A DNA stretch of 64,000 bases, taken from Corynebacterium sp. NML130628. Lineage in GTDB: Bacteria; Actinomycetota; Actinomycetes; Mycobacteriales; Mycobacteriaceae. Numbering within the stretch: the first letter of the stretch is position 1; each line of letters opens with the position of its first letter. A model generated the notes under the pieces. That model did no database searches and was not told the DNA's origin. It saw only the letters and a program-made list of their open reading frames with translations. A program made the translations under genes and the position numbers. The DNA lies in the NCBI RefSeq assembly GCF_001875665.1, contig NZ_MLAL01000015.1, positions 1 through 64,000 of the forward strand, given 5' to 3'. This document shows, in pieces, positions 17,539 to 26,409 of this stretch.

Positions 17539-17934
17539 ATGCGTCGCGTTATAACCTACGGAACATTTGATCTTCTGCATTATGGTCATATAGAACTTTT
17601 GCACCGAGCGAAAGCATTGGGTGATTATCTCGTAGTTGCTTTATCGACCGACGAGTTTAATGCGCTAAAAGGGAAGAAGTCCTATTTTACGTATGAAAGA
17701 CGTCGAAGGATGCTAGAAGCAATCCGCTATGTTGATCTCGTTGTGCCGGAAGAAGAGTGGGGACAAAAAGTACGCGACGTCGAGAATCTTAAGATCGATG
17801 TATTCGTGATGGGGGACGACTGGGTTGGAAAATTTGATTCCGAGTTGGAGGGTAAATGTGAAGTGATTTATTTGCCACGTACTCCTGATATTTCTACTAC
17901 TCAGATCAAACAAGAGCTCAACAAGAATTCATAA
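17539..17934 (+). CDS. tagD: Glycerol-3-phosphate cytidylyltransferase
   Basis: 131 aa from the ATG at 17539, preceded by GAGGG at 6 nt; a TTG at 17527 would add four residues. The nucleotidyltransferase signature TYGTFDLLHYGH (HxGH at 14-17) and the C-terminal RTPDIST, equivalent to the RTEGIST motif, mark the TagD family. TagD makes CDP-glycerol from CTP and sn-glycerol 3-phosphate, the activated donor for teichoic-acid polymerases. It lies 14 nt upstream of a gene with a TagF domain, so donor supply and polymerisation are encoded together. This is the strongest single indicator that the locus makes a glycerol-phosphate polymer. Confidence 0.93.
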   Translation: MRRVITYGTFDLLHYGHIELLHRAKALGDYLVVALSTDEFNALKGKKSYFTYERRRRMLEAIRYVDLVVPEEEWGQKVRDVENLKIDVFVMGDDWVGKFDSELEGKCEVIYLPRTPDISTTQIKQELNKNS

Positions 17935-17948
17935 GGAGACGGAGATCC

Positions 17949-20900
17949 GTGGCTAAATCAGACTTCCCTGCTCGCGCTTTTGAGTTTGCTGGAAAAACCA
18001 TAGCTGGAAAGACCACTAGTAAACGGGGCGCAAAACTTGTTCAGTACGCAGCTGCCCGCGAATGGGCGGATAAGAACTGGGCATCCGCATATCGTCTCTA
18101 TAGGGAAATTCCTGAAAAGCAGCGGTCTGTTGCGGTCTTGGAGCGTCTGCTTGTTTTGGTGAACAAGTTGGATCTTGGCGAGGAAAAGGAATCAATCTTC
18201 TCAGCGTTTGTTGCAGACTACCGTTCGATGGCGGAACTGGCTGAGGGTCTAACGATCGCGAAAAATTTAAAAGAACCTGAATTACAAGCGATGATTATTC
18301 AAAAGCTCGGAGAAGGTTTAGCTGCGCAAAGCGGATACACCCCAGAGCTCTTTGCAGCAATACATGGTCAGGATCCAGCGTGGCGGCGACTCGAAGTGCT
18401 GTCGGCGCGAAGTGGGAAGGCACGCGACGACGCGAAGTGGCTTGAACTCACAGCTGGGGCCGCATGGGAACTGAAAGATTACGAATTGGTACTCAGTACC
18501 CTGGAGAGCATTAGCGAGAAAAAGAAGAAGACGCCAAAGCTCAAGTACATCGAAGCTGAATGTTATCGGAGACTTGATGATATTGACTCCGCGAGAAACG
18601 CGTACAAGGAGTATTTAAAGCTTTTTCCTAAAGGTAAAGAGTTTCAATCGGCTGTGAAACAAATCCGCAAGTCTGACGGTGACCTAGTAGCTTATGAAGT
18701 GATTTCAAGTGGACTTTTGGGTGATGAAGGCTCAGATATTGCAGTGGCTGAAATGGCAAACTTGAAAGAACGCCTACATGCGTATCCTGAAGCTACCGAA
18801 CTTTATTCGGAGGTGGCTTTTTCCAACTCTCATGATGCGCGTATGAGTTATAAAATCGGACTCAATGCTGAGCGCGATGGCGATCTCGAGCTTTCCGTCC
18901 TAGCTTACAAAGATGCTTTAAGGAAGCAAGGAAACCCAAGGGGGCATTGGTACTCCTATCGCCTAGCAAGTGCTTACTACGGCTTGGGCCGGTACGCCGA
19001 TGCAATGCGTGCGTATGCTGACTACTTCAAGATAAAGCTGTCTGACAAACAGGATCAATGGGGATTTGAACGGATCGTAACGAATCTTTTCAAAGGGAAA
19101 TCACATCGTGAACTGCAAGAACTGGTTCGCTATCGCGTGTCTAAGGGATCCTACAGCAATGAGAGCATCCAGCTCAACTATGGTTTTTTGCCACTCGGCC
19201 CGAGCCCGGTAAGGTTCGCGCTGGCTGAATCTGCGGTACGAAAGGGGCCGTATCAAGTTGCAGCCGACATATTAAAAGGTGGCGACACTTTCGCTAATAA
19301 AGATGGGATGAACCCAGATAGTTACAGGAAAAGCACGGCTAATAAACTAAACACTTATTATGTCGAGTGTATGCGGCAGTGTGAAATTAATGAACGGCTC
19401 ATTCTCTGGGAGTCAAATCACGGATCTTCCGTGGGATGTCATCCACTGGCGCTTTTCCGGGACTTCGTAGCGACACATCCCGAAGGGGAATTCGTTCATG
19501 TTTGGGCTGTCAATGATCTAACAGCAGTCCCAAGCGATGTGAAAGCAAACCCTGATGTTGTGCTTGTGCCACTGCACTCGAGGGACTACTTGTTTGCTCT
19601 TGCAACAGCAAAATATCTCGTCAATAATGTAACTTTCGCTCCGTATTTCGTGCGACGTGAAGAACAGCTGTATCTAAATACATGGCATGGCACCCCTTAT
19701 AAGACGCTGGGGAAGTCAATGAAACAGGGGATTCTCGAATACGAGAATATTCAAAGAAACTTTATTCAGTCGACACACCTTCTAGCTCCAAACGAATTAA
19801 CCCGTTGGTCGCTTATCGATGACCATGGGATCGACGATGTGTATGCCGGGAAAGTGTTGCTTGGCGGTTCTCCTCGCCTTGACACTTCGTTGAGCCAGAA
19901 CGATCAGCAACGCCTGGAGCTGCGTAGGAAATTGGGAGTGTGTCAGGAACAGCAGAAAATTGTGTTGTATGCACCAACCTGGCGCGGTGGAGTTTCTGAC
20001 AGAGAACTTGATGTCGATGAGCTGATCGCGGACCTAAAGGCTCTTGATACAGCTGGGATTGCCAAGGTCCTCTTTCGTGCACACCGGTTGAGCGAGAAGC
20101 TCCTGCAAGGCGTCGATATACCAGTGACTGTGGTTCCATCCGAGATTGATACGAACGAACTTCTCGGAGCAGTAGATGTTTTGGTCACGGATTATTCGTC
20201 GATCTTGTTTGATTTTCTTCCCCAGAACAAGCCCATAGTTCTCTATCAGCATGACTATGAAAACTATAAGGCGCAACGTGGTCTTTATCTCGAAGATAGT
20301 GAGGTTCCAGGCGCTAAGGTTTACGACCGCCAAGAGCTTTCAGATGTAGTTGCTGCTGCGCTTTCTGGTGAACATGCACCTGACCCGAAAAATCTAAACC
20401 GTTATTGCCCGTATGAGGACGGCAAAGCTTCGGGCCGTATTAATGACGCATTTTTTGAAGATAAGTTCGGTAGCGCTGAAGAAGTAATCAACTACGCAGA
20501 CGTACAGGCTGCGAAATCTACGAAAAGTATCGTTTGGCATGCAAGCCTGATACCAAATGGCATTGCTAGCGCAGGCCTTGCGCTTTTGGATCGTATTCCT
20601 GCGGATGATTTCGTAGTGAATTTTATCGTTGAGCCGCAAACGATGAGGGAAAACCCGGACCGTTTGGAACAATTTCAAAAATTACCTGACAATGTGCGTG
20701 TTATTTGTCGCTCTGTTGTTTTGCCCCGTTCTATCGAAATGTTGCGAGATGTGGCGACGTTTAAGCAGATTGATTGTTTTCCAAACGATGAGTTTGTTGA
20801 ATCTTATTTTCAGGCGTTTGATCTTGAACGCAGAAGGATATTTAGCGACTTCAAACCGGATTACGTTGTAGAGTACGACGGATATGCCGATTTCTGGCTA

Positions 20901-21713
20901 TCACTCCTGGCTTCTTGGGGCCGGGTGGGAGCTGAAACAGTGTGCTATCAGCATAACCAGATGTTTGAGGAAATGGTCAGAAAAGATCCGACGTTGAATC
21001 GTACCTTTGCGCTGTATCCCTTTTTCGATCGGCTCATTGCAGTAAGCGAGGCGCTTTCTGGCCATAACGAGCGGACCCTTGCGCGTTTCATTGAAGGTAC
21101 CCCTGTTCAACAGACATTTGCGAGGAACTTGGTTAATCTCGAGACCATGCAAGAACTGGCGGAGCGGAGCTCTGATGTTGGAGACATCCTGGAGTTTGTG
21201 GAGAGGTTTGATACAACTTTTGTGTCAGTTGGCCGTCTTTCGCCCGAAAAGAATCAGAGCGAACTGCTTTCCGCAGTTGCCGAATTGAAGCAGCAAGGAA
21301 TAGACGTTGGGTTAGTCCTAGTAGGTTCCGGAATTTTGGAAGATCAGCTGCATCAGGAGATTATTCAAGAGAACCTGAGCGATAGAGTGCTTATGACTGG
21401 GCAACTGAGTAATCCATATCCAGTAATAAAGAATGCCGATTGCTTTGTTCTTCCTTCCAGACATGAAGGTCAACCAGTTACCTTGTTGGAAGCTATGGCG
21501 CTTGGAGTGCCGGTTATCACCACCAAACTACCCGGCTGCGTTGAAGTGGTCAGTCTAGGATACGGCGAGCTAATTGACTTTGATGCATCGTCTATTGCGG
21601 CTGCAATGGCACGTTTCATCGAAGACCCGAAGGTCGCGTCTGGGACTTTTGACGAGGAAGCGTACTGTTCAAGGGTTCTGGCTGAGAACGTGAAGGCTAT
21701 ATGCGGTAATTGA
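17949..21713 (+). CDS. TPR - TagF-type glycerophosphotransferase - GT4 fusion
   Basis: 1254 aa, GTG start with AAGGAGA about 10 nt upstream. Residues about 30-400 are helical repeats of TPR type. Residues about 480-830 are a CDP-glycerol glycerophosphotransferase (LNTWHGTPYKTLGKSMKQG near 578, LYAPTWRGG, VTDYSSILFDFLP near 747, RGLYLED). Residues about 860-1250 are a GT4 enzyme (FVSVGRLSPEKNQSELL near 1094, SRHEGQPVTLLEAMALGVPV near 1172). It directly follows tagD, which supplies CDP-glycerol. It may act as a processive polymerase that adds glycerol-phosphate and a sugar in turn, with the TPR part serving as a scaffold or chain-length ruler. The order of reactions is inference. Confidence 0.9.
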   Translation: MAKSDFPARAFEFAGKTIAGKTTSKRGAKLVQYAAAREWADKNWASAYRLYREIPEKQRSVAVLERLLVLVNKLDLGEEKESIFSAFVADYRSMAELAEGLTIAKNLKEPELQAMIIQKLGEGLAAQSGYTPELFAAIHGQDPAWRRLEVLSARSGKARDDAKWLELTAGAAWELKDYELVLSTLESISEKKKKTPKLKYIEAECYRRLDDIDSARNAYKEYLKLFPKGKEFQSAVKQIRKSDGDLVAYEVISSGLLGDEGSDIAVAEMANLKERLHAYPEATELYSEVAFSNSHDARMSYKIGLNAERDGDLELSVLAYKDALRKQGNPRGHWYSYRLASAYYGLGRYADAMRAYADYFKIKLSDKQDQWGFERIVTNLFKGKSHRELQELVRYRVSKGSYSNESIQLNYGFLPLGPSPVRFALAESAVRKGPYQVAADILKGGDTFANKDGMNPDSYRKSTANKLNTYYVECMRQCEINERLILWESNHGSSVGCHPLALFRDFVATHPEGEFVHVWAVNDLTAVPSDVKANPDVVLVPLHSRDYLFALATAKYLVNNVTFAPYFVRREEQLYLNTWHGTPYKTLGKSMKQGILEYENIQRNFIQSTHLLAPNELTRWSLIDDHGIDDVYAGKVLLGGSPRLDTSLSQNDQQRLELRRKLGVCQEQQKIVLYAPTWRGGVSDRELDVDELIADLKALDTAGIAKVLFRAHRLSEKLLQGVDIPVTVVPSEIDTNELLGAVDVLVTDYSSILFDFLPQNKPIVLYQHDYENYKAQRGLYLEDSEVPGAKVYDRQELSDVVAAALSGEHAPDPKNLNRYCPYEDGKASGRINDAFFEDKFGSAEEVINYADVQAAKSTKSIVWHASLIPNGIASAGLALLDRIPADDFVVNFIVEPQTMRENPDRLEQFQKLPDNVRVICRSVVLPRSIEMLRDVATFKQIDCFPNDEFVESYFQAFDLERRRIFSDFKPDYVVEYDGYADFWLSLLASWGRVGAETVCYQHNQMFEEMVRKDPTLNRTFALYPFFDRLIAVSEALSGHNERTLARFIEGTPVQQTFARNLVNLETMQELAERSSDVGDILEFVERFDTTFVSVGRLSPEKNQSELLSAVAELKQQGIDVGLVLVGSGILEDQLHQEIIQENLSDRVLMTGQLSNPYPVIKNADCFVLPSRHEGQPVTLLEAMALGVPVITTKLPGCVEVVSLGYGELIDFDASSIAAAMARFIEDPKVASGTFDEEAYCSRVLAENVKAICGN

Positions 21714-22040
21714 GGCCTTCGAGCTCGCGGAACTCTCCTAGAATCGTGTTTACGAAGGCGAAGTCTTACTACTTCGCCTTTGAGAGACTCAGCGTATTGC
21801 AGTGGTTCTTATGTCTACCTGCTGCACCGTCTACCTCCAAGTCTATATAAACTAATCAACGGTGTAGGGCGATTGGCCACGGCGGCGAATCCCTAGGGTG
21901 AGAGCTAAACGGTTAAGCGAATCAGGGATGTGTCCCAAAATGCGAATTTTGGCCGCGCTGACCTTATCAAACGTGCTATAGCAGTTAAGGACTACGGTCC
22001 ATTTGCTGGTGTGATGGACGTTTGAACGTATGCTAGGGCA
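21714..22040. other. Non-coding stretch after the TPR-TagF-GT4 gene
   Basis: It holds a terminator (21755-21780) and then about 250 bp without a recognisable gene. A TATGCT box at 22029-22034 is placed to start transcription for the next genes. Confidence 0.5.
21755..21780 (+). terminator. Stem-loop terminator
   Basis: AAGGCGAAGT (21755-21764) pairs perfectly with ACTTCGCCTT (21771-21780) around a 6-nt loop, about 40 nt past the stop of the TPR-TagF-GT4 gene. The T run is short, so termination may be partial. Confidence 0.6.
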
Positions 22041-22154
22041 ATGAGGGTTGTTTGGAAAGATTTGACCGCACGCTTAAATGCGATGAGTCCGCCTTTGCTG
22101 CTAGAATTACCGGCTGTTAGCAGCGGTGTGAGCGTTCCGCATTTTTACCGCTGA
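22041..22154 (+). CDS. Possible 37-aa leader peptide
   Basis: An ATG sits 6 nt behind a TATGCT -10 box, the geometry of a leaderless transcript, and opens a 37-codon frame (MRVVWKDLTARLN...). It ends 21 nt before the ATG of the large GT92 fusion gene. The peptide is unrelated to anything recognised. It could be a leader peptide coupling translation to the large gene, or simply chance. The downstream gene has its own ribosome binding site (AAGGTGGG). Confidence 0.3.
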   Translation: MRVVWKDLTARLNAMSPPLLLELPAVSSGVSVPHFYR

Positions 22155-22175
22155 CCTCTAAGGTGGGAAGTTACG

Positions 22176-24659
22176 ATGACTGAGCAGCGAGAATCATTCG
22201 CACAAAAAGAAGCCAAGGTAATTTGTGTACAGCCGGTTTCCGTTATCGTTCCAGATATTGGAATCAGACGACAACCTCCCCGGCCGAAGCACCTTCAGGA
22301 CCCAACTTATGCGGAAAAGTTTGACGATTCCACTTTGTTTTATGACATAGTTTTTGTCGGCGAAGATATTGTTCTTTCTGGCCCGCCGCTACTTAACTTG
22401 GAGTCTTTTGTAATTAATTCAGAGGTGTACGTTGATGGGGTTCGTGCACAATTTGAGCGAACTACGTCTCTCGAACGATCTCAAACAACAGTTTTTTCGC
22501 TACCGCAGCAGCCGCAGGATGACGTTGTAAACATCGAAATATATTTCCCTGAGTGGGATTGGCGGTTTCGATCCGAAGTTGATACCTCAGTAAACCGGGT
22601 AATGGCTGGTTCTAATGTTTTAATGACATTACAGCGCAATGAAGAACTGCTTTGGATTGAGGATTGGGTGCGATACTATGCGACGAACCAATCTGTCGAT
22701 GCCGTAGTTATCTACGACAATGGTTCAGATAAATACAGCTTGGATTCAATCGCAAACGTCGTTGCAACTGTTCCGGGAATTCAAACGGTTGTTGTGGTCG
22801 ATTGGGACTTTAAATATGGGCCTCAGGGAAGTCCTTGGGTCGGTCCTGGAGTTCCATGGGACTCTGACTTCTGTCAGATCGGTGCGTTGCAGAATTGTCG
22901 ATTCAAATGGTCGTTGTTTGCTAACGGTTGGATTAATGCTGATGTCGATGAACTTTTCGTGTCTCGTGGGCCGGAGACAATCTTCGATGCGCTGGAGAAA
23001 TCCTCGGATGGCGTAGTTGGGGTAAGTGGAACATGGATTTCAAATGAAGCCGTTGGGTATTCAGGGGACGAAGTTCCTCGATATTGGTATTTTCCATACT
23101 TTTCGTCACAGCAGTGCAATCCCAAATGGGCTATGTGCAGTAACCGGGTCGACCCTTCCGTGCATCCCACAGCTCACTATGTCCGAGGCATAGACGGAGT
23201 AGAAAACCCGAACTTCTTCCTCGCGCATTTTCGGCCGCTAAATTCCGGTTGGAAGATACCCGGTAGGAGGAAGGTGGAAGAACCAAGGGAATTAAGGGCT
23301 TCATCTCTAGATGAGTTACTGTTAATGAGGGGAATTGCAAATGCGTTCCGGGTGCCCGAAGCCGGGAAGGCGATTCGGATGACCATGAAGCGAACCTTAT
23401 CAGCAGATGGTATCGAGTATGAGATTGATAAGTCTTTAGTGTTGCCTTGGATTTTCAGTGCATTACGAAAGACTCCTGCGTTTTCTAAGAAGTGGTCAAA
23501 GGCATGGTTGTGGCGAGACGAAGTATTCGTGCTGGAATACCCCGCCAGCGGAACAAACGTTGCATTTGATCTGGCTAAGATCAGGGAGGATCTCTCCTTG
23601 AGTGCCGTTGTGCGAGAATCTGGTTATGCGTCTAGTTTTAAAGGCCAGCTTAAGCTTGCCTTTGGAGACGAACTGGGTTTCGAGAAACCATCGAAGCTCG
23701 GTTTCGAAGTTTTCTCGGCAAATGTGCAGGAAGACTGGATGCTGCTGTATGACCGGGCGGTTGCCGTTGTTAACGAAGTTATGGGGATTATGCCCTATGA
23801 AATGAATATTTCGGCACTGCGTCAAGTAGCTAAAGGCATTTCGCGGGTTTCCAGTCCACTAAAGGATCTCCGGTCTTCCCCGGAGTTTCGCCAGCTAGCC
23901 CAGCGAGTCAAGGAGAGGGCCCACGGTAAAACAGTAATATTTGTACCAAAAGAGGGGGACTGGTGCGATTCGCTTATCCGTGAGGGAACCGAGCAATTTT
24001 TGGAAAATTACGAGATTGACTTTCGAACAGTTGAGTGGCATGAGCTGAGTGGATTAATTGATTGTGCTAGTAATCTAGGTATCACCTTCAAAGATTATCT
24101 TGTTTTAGATGGCGGGGGCAGATTATTATCGCAGGACTCAACATCTGAAACGAAGCTACGGGCTGAGGGTCTGGCACAACTTTTTGGTAGAGTCATTGCG
24201 CTGCCGCAATTTTTTGATGCACCAATAATCGATTGCCCAGGAACCGATATTGAGTATTTTTCCAATGAGAAACACCAAAGTGTGCAATACTGTCCTGAAG
24301 CAACATTTTGTCACGATTTGGCTTTCTACTTGCAGGTTCCTGCACTGACTCGCTTAGATTCTGCATTGGGAGAAGGATTCTTCTTCAGCGAAAACGGCGG
24401 GCGGCGCCTAGGAGATATTTGCAAGTACTCTTTTGACTTGGCTCCGTATGGAAATCACATGAGCTCAACCGCTTTGATTTTTGAGATGCTTAATCGGTAT
24501 TCTGCGATCTATACAGATCGTGTTTATATCGCTATCGCAGCGGCAATGATGGGCAAGGATGTCTATCTGTTTAGCTGTAGCTCTGATAGAACCGCAGGGA
24601 TCTATACGGCAACGATTAAGGGTAACTACCCGAAAGTTGAATTCATAAATTCGAGGTAA
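22176..24659 (+). CDS. GT92-like glycosyltransferase - pyruvyltransferase-like fusion
   Basis: 827 aa, start supported by AAGGTGGG. After a poorly conserved N-terminal part, residues about 145-400 form a GT92/DUF23-like glycosyltransferase: RNEELLWIEDWVRYY near 152, VVIYDNGS, and the metal-binding DVDELF near 256. Residues about 585-827 resemble the polysaccharide pyruvyl transferase/ExoV family (DWCDSLIREGTEQFL near 594, LVLDGGGRLL, IALPQFFDAP, and the late YTDRVYIAIAAAMMGKDVYLF). Such enzymes add ketal pyruvate to sugars, giving acidic decoration. Codon and base use are AT-richer than the flanking core genes. A terminator precedes it and an IS relic follows, so it may form its own unit. The C-terminal activity is family-level inference. 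Confidence 0.75.
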   Translation: MTEQRESFAQKEAKVICVQPVSVIVPDIGIRRQPPRPKHLQDPTYAEKFDDSTLFYDIVFVGEDIVLSGPPLLNLESFVINSEVYVDGVRAQFERTTSLERSQTTVFSLPQQPQDDVVNIEIYFPEWDWRFRSEVDTSVNRVMAGSNVLMTLQRNEELLWIEDWVRYYATNQSVDAVVIYDNGSDKYSLDSIANVVATVPGIQTVVVVDWDFKYGPQGSPWVGPGVPWDSDFCQIGALQNCRFKWSLFANGWINADVDELFVSRGPETIFDALEKSSDGVVGVSGTWISNEAVGYSGDEVPRYWYFPYFSSQQCNPKWAMCSNRVDPSVHPTAHYVRGIDGVENPNFFLAHFRPLNSGWKIPGRRKVEEPRELRASSLDELLLMRGIANAFRVPEAGKAIRMTMKRTLSADGIEYEIDKSLVLPWIFSALRKTPAFSKKWSKAWLWRDEVFVLEYPASGTNVAFDLAKIREDLSLSAVVRESGYASSFKGQLKLAFGDELGFEKPSKLGFEVFSANVQEDWMLLYDRAVAVVNEVMGIMPYEMNISALRQVAKGISRVSSPLKDLRSSPEFRQLAQRVKERAHGKTVIFVPKEGDWCDSLIREGTEQFLENYEIDFRTVEWHELSGLIDCASNLGITFKDYLVLDGGGRLLSQDSTSETKLRAEGLAQLFGRVIALPQFFDAPIIDCPGTDIEYFSNEKHQSVQYCPEATFCHDLAFYLQVPALTRLDSALGEGFFFSENGGRRLGDICKYSFDLAPYGNHMSSTALIFEMLNRYSAIYTDRVYIAIAAAMMGKDVYLFSCSSDRTAGIYTATIKGNYPKVEFINSR

Positions 24660-24705
24660 CGGTATGGGTGTGCGCTGTTGAACTAGTGACTGGACCTATT
24701 ATTTG

Positions 24706-24742
24706 ACCACCCCATGGTGTCTACTTTTCAGGGGTCGGGCCC
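24706..24742 (+). repeat. IS21 end-like direct repeat, left copy
   Basis: It shares TGGTGTCTACTTTTC and a following GTCGGG block with the copy at 24984-25022, in the same orientation and about 280 bp apart. IS21 elements carry several related repeats near their ends. Confidence 0.65.
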
Positions 24743-24983
24743 GTGCTACCCAAGGCGACTTCGTATCCATCGACTTCGGCGCAGTGGCCAAGGCACGCAC
24801 TGGGCGTAACAAAGTCCCCCTCCAAGTCTTGTGGGGCCGCTACACCAGCCAACCCGTAAGCCCATCCCAGCGGTACTACAGCTACGAGCGTTTCCGGCAG
24901 CTTGTTGCCGAATATGTCGACGCCACAGGACTTACCGCAGGCATTACGCATGCCCCGGCACACACCATGCAAGTCAACTGGGG

Positions 24984-25022
24984 GCACCACCCGATGGTGT
25001 CTACTTTTCGGGAGTCGGGTCC
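24984..25022 (+). repeat. IS21 end-like direct repeat, right copy
   Basis: Second copy of the 24706-24742 sequence, with a few mismatches. It lies within the 3' end of wecC and encodes the terminal codons of that gene on the other strand. Confidence 0.65.
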
Positions 25023-26335
25023 TCGGTCCACTGCACCTGAGATAACGCATGCTGGTTTAAACCAGACCTTTTAACTATGCCCCTGGTATCGATGATCGCA
25101 AGAGGATTGTGTTGGGAGAGGTCAAGGTCCTTAAATTCTTTGTGATCGACCAATATGACCAATACATGACAGATATTTAAAGCCTTGTCTAAGTCAACTA
25201 ACTGCACATTATCAAGGGCGCTGAGGCTCGGGGGTAGCTCTCGAAGATTGGGTTCAGCTACATATAGGAGCACTTTTGGATGTGCTTTCGCGAAACTCTG
25301 TGTGATCTGAAGGGCTGGCGATTCACGAATATCATCAATGTCAGGTTTGAATGTGATTCCAAAGATCCCAATTTGGGGTAGCGGTACATTGGCTGCGATT
25401 TCGGTGAGTGTAGCTTCGATCTTGGATAGCACAAAATCAGGCTTCGAGTCGTTAACCAATCTACTCGTCTTGATCAAGCGTGCTTGATCAGGGGCCGAGT
25501 GAACAATGAACCATGGGTCAACTGCAATGCAGTGACCCCCAACGCCTGGGCCAGGCTGAAGTACATTCACACGAGGGTGTCTGTTTGCGAGGTTGATCAG
25601 CTCCCAAACATCAATATTCAGCTCATCGCAGATCAAAGAAAGCTCGTTTGCAAACGCTATGTTGACATCTCGGAAAGCGTTTTCCGTGAGTTTTGCCATT
25701 TCTGCGGTTCGGGCATCAGTGGTGAGTACATCGTTCCGGCAGAACCGCTCATACAGCTTTTTTGCTCGCTCGGAAGAGGTCTGATTGATTCCTCCCACAA
25801 TTCGTGCGTTGGTTGTCATCTCCTCCATGATTCTGCCGGGGAGCACCCGCTCAGGAGCATGTGCAACATAAATACTGTTTGCATGATCGGGAATCAGGGT
25901 CAGATCTACGCGTCCAGAAACTAGAAGATCTGCGACCTCTTCGGCCAGTCCGGGAGGGCTCGTCGACTCAAGAATGACAAGTTCGTCGCCCCGGAGTAGG
26001 GGAGCAATCGATTGAGCTGCGTCGAAAACGTAGGCGGGATCGACCGATTTGTCTGGGGAGAGAGGGGTAGGAACCGAAATGATGTAAACATCTGCAGAGG
26101 TCAGCGAAGTTCCAACGGACAGAGACTGATCCTCGACTACTTTCTTGAGTAATTTGTCGAACCCTGGCTCCACGAACGGAACTTGGCCCCTCGCGATTGT
26201 CGCTACTCGATCCGCGTTGATGTCGTAACCAAAAACCCGCAGTCCCGTAGACGCGAAGAACGCTGCTGTAGGAAGCCCGATATAGCCGAGGCCAATCACA
26301 GCAATGTCGAAGTGGTCGCGTCGATTAGCGGTCAT
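25001..26335 (-). CDS. wecC: UDP-N-acetyl-D-mannosamine dehydrogenase
   Basis: 444 aa. Rossmann start IAVIGLGYIGLPTA, the family signature EMAKLTENAFRDVNIAFANE, the GPGVGGHCIAVDPWF segment with the catalytic cysteine, and the C-terminal FGITFKPDIDDIRESPA are all intact. The enzyme oxidises UDP-ManNAc twice with NAD+ to UDP-ManNAcA. wecB, which makes its substrate, lies 74 nt upstream on the same strand. GAGGAG precedes the ATG. The last codons (WTEDPTPEK and stop) are read from the IS21 repeat, so the native C-terminus was replaced. The catalytic core is untouched, and activity is likely retained. Confidence 0.92.
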   Translation of the reverse strand: MTANRRDHFDIAVIGLGYIGLPTAAFFASTGLRVFGYDINADRVATIARGQVPFVEPGFDKLLKKVVEDQSLSVGTSLTSADVYIISVPTPLSPDKSVDPAYVFDAAQSIAPLLRGDELVILESTSPPGLAEEVADLLVSGRVDLTLIPDHANSIYVAHAPERVLPGRIMEEMTTNARIVGGINQTSSERAKKLYERFCRNDVLTTDARTAEMAKLTENAFRDVNIAFANELSLICDELNIDVWELINLANRHPRVNVLQPGPGVGGHCIAVDPWFIVHSAPDQARLIKTSRLVNDSKPDFVLSKIEATLTEIAANVPLPQIGIFGITFKPDIDDIRESPALQITQSFAKAHPKVLLYVAEPNLRELPPSLSALDNVQLVDLDKALNICHVLVILVDHKEFKDLDLSQHNPLAIIDTRGIVKRSGLNQHALSQVQWTEDPTPEK

Positions 26336-26409
26336 GGTGCTCCTCAGCGGAATTGTGGGGTAATGCCGTTGATAGTCTAGCGCGTTCGACTGCCGACCCC
26401 TACAAGAGG

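Larger units (their letters stand above)
24703..25022 (+). mobile_element. IS21-family remnant (istA fragment with two end-like repeats)
   Basis: Between two direct copies of a roughly 38-bp sequence (24706-24742 and 24984-25022), one plus-strand frame encodes an internal piece of an IS21-type IstA transposase: RNKVPLQVLWGRY, then YYSYERFRQLVAEYVDATGL and HAPAHTMQVNWG. This is the segment preceding the first catalytic region of IstA. No IstB gene and no catalytic triad remain, so it cannot move itself. The right repeat runs into the 3' end of wecC, where it supplies the last codons and stop. Confidence 0.75.
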
